DNA of 64,000 nt, taken from NCBI GenBank assembly GCA_013373595.1, contig JABXHO010000040.1:1-64000 (forward strand), read 5' to 3'. Positions within the stretch are counted from its first letter, which is position 1; each line of letters begins with the position of its first letter. Source of the stretch: Flavobacteriales bacterium (GTDB lineage Bacteria > Bacteroidota > Bacteroidia > Flavobacteriales_D > Crocinitomicaceae). Below are positions 61,542 to 64,000 of this stretch, piece after piece. A model generated the notes under the pieces. That model ran no database searches and was not told where the DNA came from. It saw only the letters and a program-made list of their open reading frames with translations. The translations under genes and the position numbers were made by a program.

Positions 61542-63623
61542 TTAAATGGGGCGCGAATACGTTTTTCCCGTATAGCGAAGCTGCTTGATGGAAACAGAAT
61601 CTGCATGTAAATTGATTCCCATGGGAATAAACAGCATGTACACTTCGATTTTGTCTTCTGTTAATTCTTCGTTCCGTGATTTCGGTTTGATAATGACAAC
61701 ATTTGAATAATAGCCTGCCAAATCAATTCCTTTATTCAGTCGAAAAATATAGCAATTCTCAGCACCGCTTACCGTAATTTTTCGTTCGCAATGTCCGCTC
61801 ACGGGAAGTTGGTCTCCAATGTATCGATTGCTTTTTGGAGCGAAAATCCGCAAGTGCAAACCAATGTGATTTTGTGAAGATTTCCGTCCGGGGAAGGGAA
61901 AACCTACGTATTCATTAATGAGCTGACTCAACGGGAAAGAATACTTGAACCACCGACCTTGAATGGCTCTGAAGTTGGTCATAATGAAAGTAACGTAGAG
62001 CAAGAAACCAACGGTGAATGTCGTTCCGAAACGAAGCATGATGTTTGCGGGCTGCGCGCCATACTTGATACTCAGGAAAATATATTGCAATAGAATGATC
62101 GCCAAAATGGAAAGACTTAGAAACTCCATGTTTTCGTGCACCTTCAATAATTTCTTATCGAAAAATGATGAATGGTTCGTGGCATTGTTGATCATATAGA
62201 ACCAAATATGAAGTGTGAAAAGAAAGAAGATGGTGGTAACAATCGACATGCCAACCGTTGATGAACTAATCAGCCAAAAGTCGTAGAATCCATGAGAGAA
62301 ACAAGCCAAAGCAAAACCGATAATTGGAGCGATAATTTTCGCTCTGCGCGTTTTGTATTTGTACTTCGCTAAGATGATGCTATACGCGACGAGTGAAGCG
62401 TCAAACATGTGGGAAGTGGTAGACATCAAGAAGCGAATCACAATGTTTTGAGGCGATTCCAAGTAGATGAGGTTTTCGGTAAAAGCGAATCCCAATGCGG
62501 CAACAGAGGCATAAAGGATATAGTCGTATGGTTCGTTTACGCGCTTGGAGAACTTAACAAATAATAACCATGGAATCAGTTTTACGAGTTCTTCGGAAAA
62601 ACCAATAATTCCAATTGAGTAGAAGAAGTCATTCCAAAACGATCCATTCCGAACAATTCCCCAATCATAATGGGCGGTATCGTAATAAAACAGACAGAGA
62701 TTGGTGAAAATCGCACCGCCTATGAAAACAAGTAGGATGTCGATCCATCTTTCTTTGTTGAAAAAGTCCATGTTTCGAAGGAAAATCATCCAAATGATAG
62801 AAATAATCAATCCTGCGATCAAAGCGAAATAGTTAAAATCGAGGAAACTACGGGTGTAAATGGCACGAAAATAGGGCAGGTATTCTCCTAAATGAAAGTA
62901 ATCTATCGATAATTGATTTTGATCCAGATGTTTTGCATTGTCCGAATCAAGGAGAAAGATCTTCCATTTTTCTTGATCATGAGATCGATATAGAGAATAG
63001 AGTTTTTCATAGGTTCTGTCGAACGATGGATTGATTTTTGTCTCGCGTAAAAAGGCGCGTTCGGCTCCAGTAAGGTCCTTATCGGTCAATTTTTGGCTGC
63101 CAATCACAAAGTTATGATAGGCTTGGGTGGTGTCGGGAAAGGCCTTGTGTTCGTCCGTTAACTCAACCTTGTACAAGGAATTGAATGTGGTGTCAGGAAC
63201 AATGGCATCCAAATAGGCAAGGGCAAGTGCTTGCATTTCAGGAAGCGGCGAAAAGATTTGGTCTTGCAGTCCTGCTTTGTCTTCATTGGTATAGGCAAGC
63301 TCGGCAGAACTTTCAACATAATCGAACAAGAATGGGACATTGGTCGGGTTCAACAGACTTCGTTTTTCGCGAAGATTCAATTCCAGGTAACGTTTTTCGT
63401 CATTCTCGGCCTGTTCAATATGTTCATCAAAATTATCGAACTCATCCATGTGCACAGTGGGTCGAAAAATATTGAGCGCAATAATGGTCAAAAACACAAT
63501 CCCACTGGTAACGATCAATTTAAGATGATGTTTCCAAAACGGGACGGAGGGAAGTCGCTTCTTTTGGGATCGCGAAAAGACAACAACCAAGAGAAATAGT
63601 GCAAGAAGTAAGGTGATGATCAT
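61542..63623 (-). CDS. PrsW-family intramembrane glutamic protease with long extensions
   Basis: Polytopic membrane protease of 693 residues. Two N-terminal helices (about 1-18, 35-52) are followed by a soluble region of about 200 residues, a core of seven to eight helices (about 255-520) and a C-terminal soluble domain of about 150. Core motifs of PrsW: GFSEELVKLIPWLLFVK (catalytic Glu pair and Lys), LGFAFTENLIYL and CFSHGFYDFWLI. The family often has 200-300 residues, so this one has large extra domains. In Bacillus PrsW cuts the anti-sigma RsiW, so a role in regulated proteolysis is possible; the anti-sigma at 55466 is a possible but unproven target. Confidence 0.85.
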   Translation of the reverse strand: MIITLLLALFLLVVVFSRSQKKRLPSVPFWKHHLKLIVTSGIVFLTIIALNIFRPTVHMDEFDNFDEHIEQAENDEKRYLELNLREKRSLLNPTNVPFLFDYVESSAELAYTNEDKAGLQDQIFSPLPEMQALALAYLDAIVPDTTFNSLYKVELTDEHKAFPDTTQAYHNFVIGSQKLTDKDLTGAERAFLRETKINPSFDRTYEKLYSLYRSHDQEKWKIFLLDSDNAKHLDQNQLSIDYFHLGEYLPYFRAIYTRSFLDFNYFALIAGLIISIIWMIFLRNMDFFNKERWIDILLVFIGGAIFTNLCLFYYDTAHYDWGIVRNGSFWNDFFYSIGIIGFSEELVKLIPWLLFVKFSKRVNEPYDYILYASVAALGFAFTENLIYLESPQNIVIRFLMSTTSHMFDASLVAYSIILAKYKYKTRRAKIIAPIIGFALACFSHGFYDFWLISSSTVGMSIVTTIFFLFTLHIWFYMINNATNHSSFFDKKLLKVHENMEFLSLSILAIILLQYIFLSIKYGAQPANIMLRFGTTFTVGFLLYVTFIMTNFRAIQGRWFKYSFPLSQLINEYVGFPFPGRKSSQNHIGLHLRIFAPKSNRYIGDQLPVSGHCERKITVSGAENCYIFRLNKGIDLAGYYSNVVIIKPKSRNEELTEDKIEVYMLFIPMGINLHADSVSIKQLRYTGKTYSRPI

Positions 63624-63635
63624 GAACAGTTTTCT

Positions 63636-63986
63636 TTATGGGCAGTTTTCGCAGTACATTGATTTAATTCCTGTGTTACGAAGCACTTGAAAATCCACTT
63701 GATCCACCCATTCACACCAACGGACGTTATTTTGATCAATCATTGTTTGGTGGATATCTTCGAAAAGTGCGTGTTCGCTGTCCCAAAAATACAAGGTTTG
63801 CCCGAGTACAAAAAGGGCGTCCTCATTCAGCGTATTCGATTTGTAGCGCGTCAATAAGAAATCGACGGTCATTTGATAGGAACTCCAATTATTGAAAAAT
63901 AAGGCGAGTTTTAAGTCGTCTTCTTCGCTAATGGCATTCTCTTTAAAATAATCAGCAATAAAATTGAACGACTCCTGAATTCTCAT
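63636..63986 (-). CDS. Unknown protein, possibly truncated by the window edge
   Basis: A 116-residue frame with no recognised domain, helical in appearance with aromatic residues (FFNNWSSYQMTVDFLLTRYK; LFVLGQTLYFWDSE) and a C-terminal CEWV ... CENCP cluster of Cys. The frame stays open from the ATG at 63986 to the end of the window, so the true start may lie beyond 64000. It ends 12 bp before the PrsW-like gene on the same strand, and so may be co-transcribed with it. Confidence 0.5.
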   Translation of the reverse strand: MRIQESFNFIADYFKENAISEEDDLKLALFFNNWSSYQMTVDFLLTRYKSNTLNEDALFVLGQTLYFWDSEHALFEDIHQTMIDQNNVRWCEWVDQVDFQVLRNTGIKSMYCENCP

Positions 63987-64000
63987 TCTGTCATTGATTT

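Overview
The window reads as chromosome of a gliding-type Bacteroidota bacterium, most likely Flavobacteriales (a Crocinitomicaceae/Fluviicola-like relative is my guess from gene content, not a proven assignment). Supporting signs are a type IX secretion protein (PorQ), a PorE-like TPR/PD40/OmpA protein, two proteins with type A C-terminal sorting domains, a carboxypeptidase-regulatory TonB receptor, a DUF4280 spike protein, and promoters of the TAnnTTTG type. Genes are densely packed, often with ATGA overlaps. No tRNA, rRNA, CRISPR array, transposase or prophage was seen.

Layout. 1-379: two diverged copies of a 139-bp repeat and a terminator. 380-9418: TonB receptor, MazG, lipid A deacylase-like protein and its lipoprotein neighbour, small membrane protein, ACT-like protein, cytidylate kinase, beta-barrel protein, PorQ. 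9583-11067: membrane-bound SpoIIE-type phosphatase. 11064-17078: a seven-gene carotenoid operon (crtI, crtB, idi, cruF-like, crtZ, lycopene cyclase, yfcE-like phosphoesterase) preceded by a CarH-like B12-dependent MerR regulator. 17176-18409: MeaB and an S4 protein. 18414-20858: an esterase and three unknown genes. 21016-26256: sodium symporter, GlmU-like protein, Lon.

26734-35320 is the most distinctive part: a VgrG gene followed by a putative toxin-tipped protein, an unknown cytosolic protein, a DUF4280 PAAR-like spike, a GH19-DUF5675 peptidoglycan-cleaving effector, and an overlapping lipoprotein that is a likely immunity factor. No core type VI secretion genes are present here, so this looks like an orphan spike/effector cassette served by machinery elsewhere.

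35470-42982: a large beta-propeller exported protein, then a GbsR-type regulator with a perfect 22-bp operator-like palindrome heading a six-gene run that includes a DCC1-type oxidoreductase and two tandem TIGR01777 paralogs. 43130-48136: PorE-like protein, GH25 lysozyme, ribosomal protein L19, and a glycosyltransferase/radical SAM pair. 48470-52410: panB, a four-helix-bundle gene, a pseudouridine synthase whose start lies in a 24-bp tandem repeat, and an SF1 helicase. 52539-58759: a type IX cargo protein, two small envelope genes, and an ECF sigma factor with a large anti-sigma/TonB fusion. 58889-64000: rhodanese, a candidate structured ncRNA, a second type IX cargo protein, a membrane-anchored SUKH protein, an extended PrsW-family protease and a gene that may run off the right edge.

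The regulatory story best supported by the sequence is the carotenoid locus: the regulator keeps the Wx9EH cobalamin-photoreceptor signature, and the promoters of both the regulator and crtI carry TGTTTA/TAAACA inverted repeats with half-site spacings of 8 or 18 bp, one helical turn apart.
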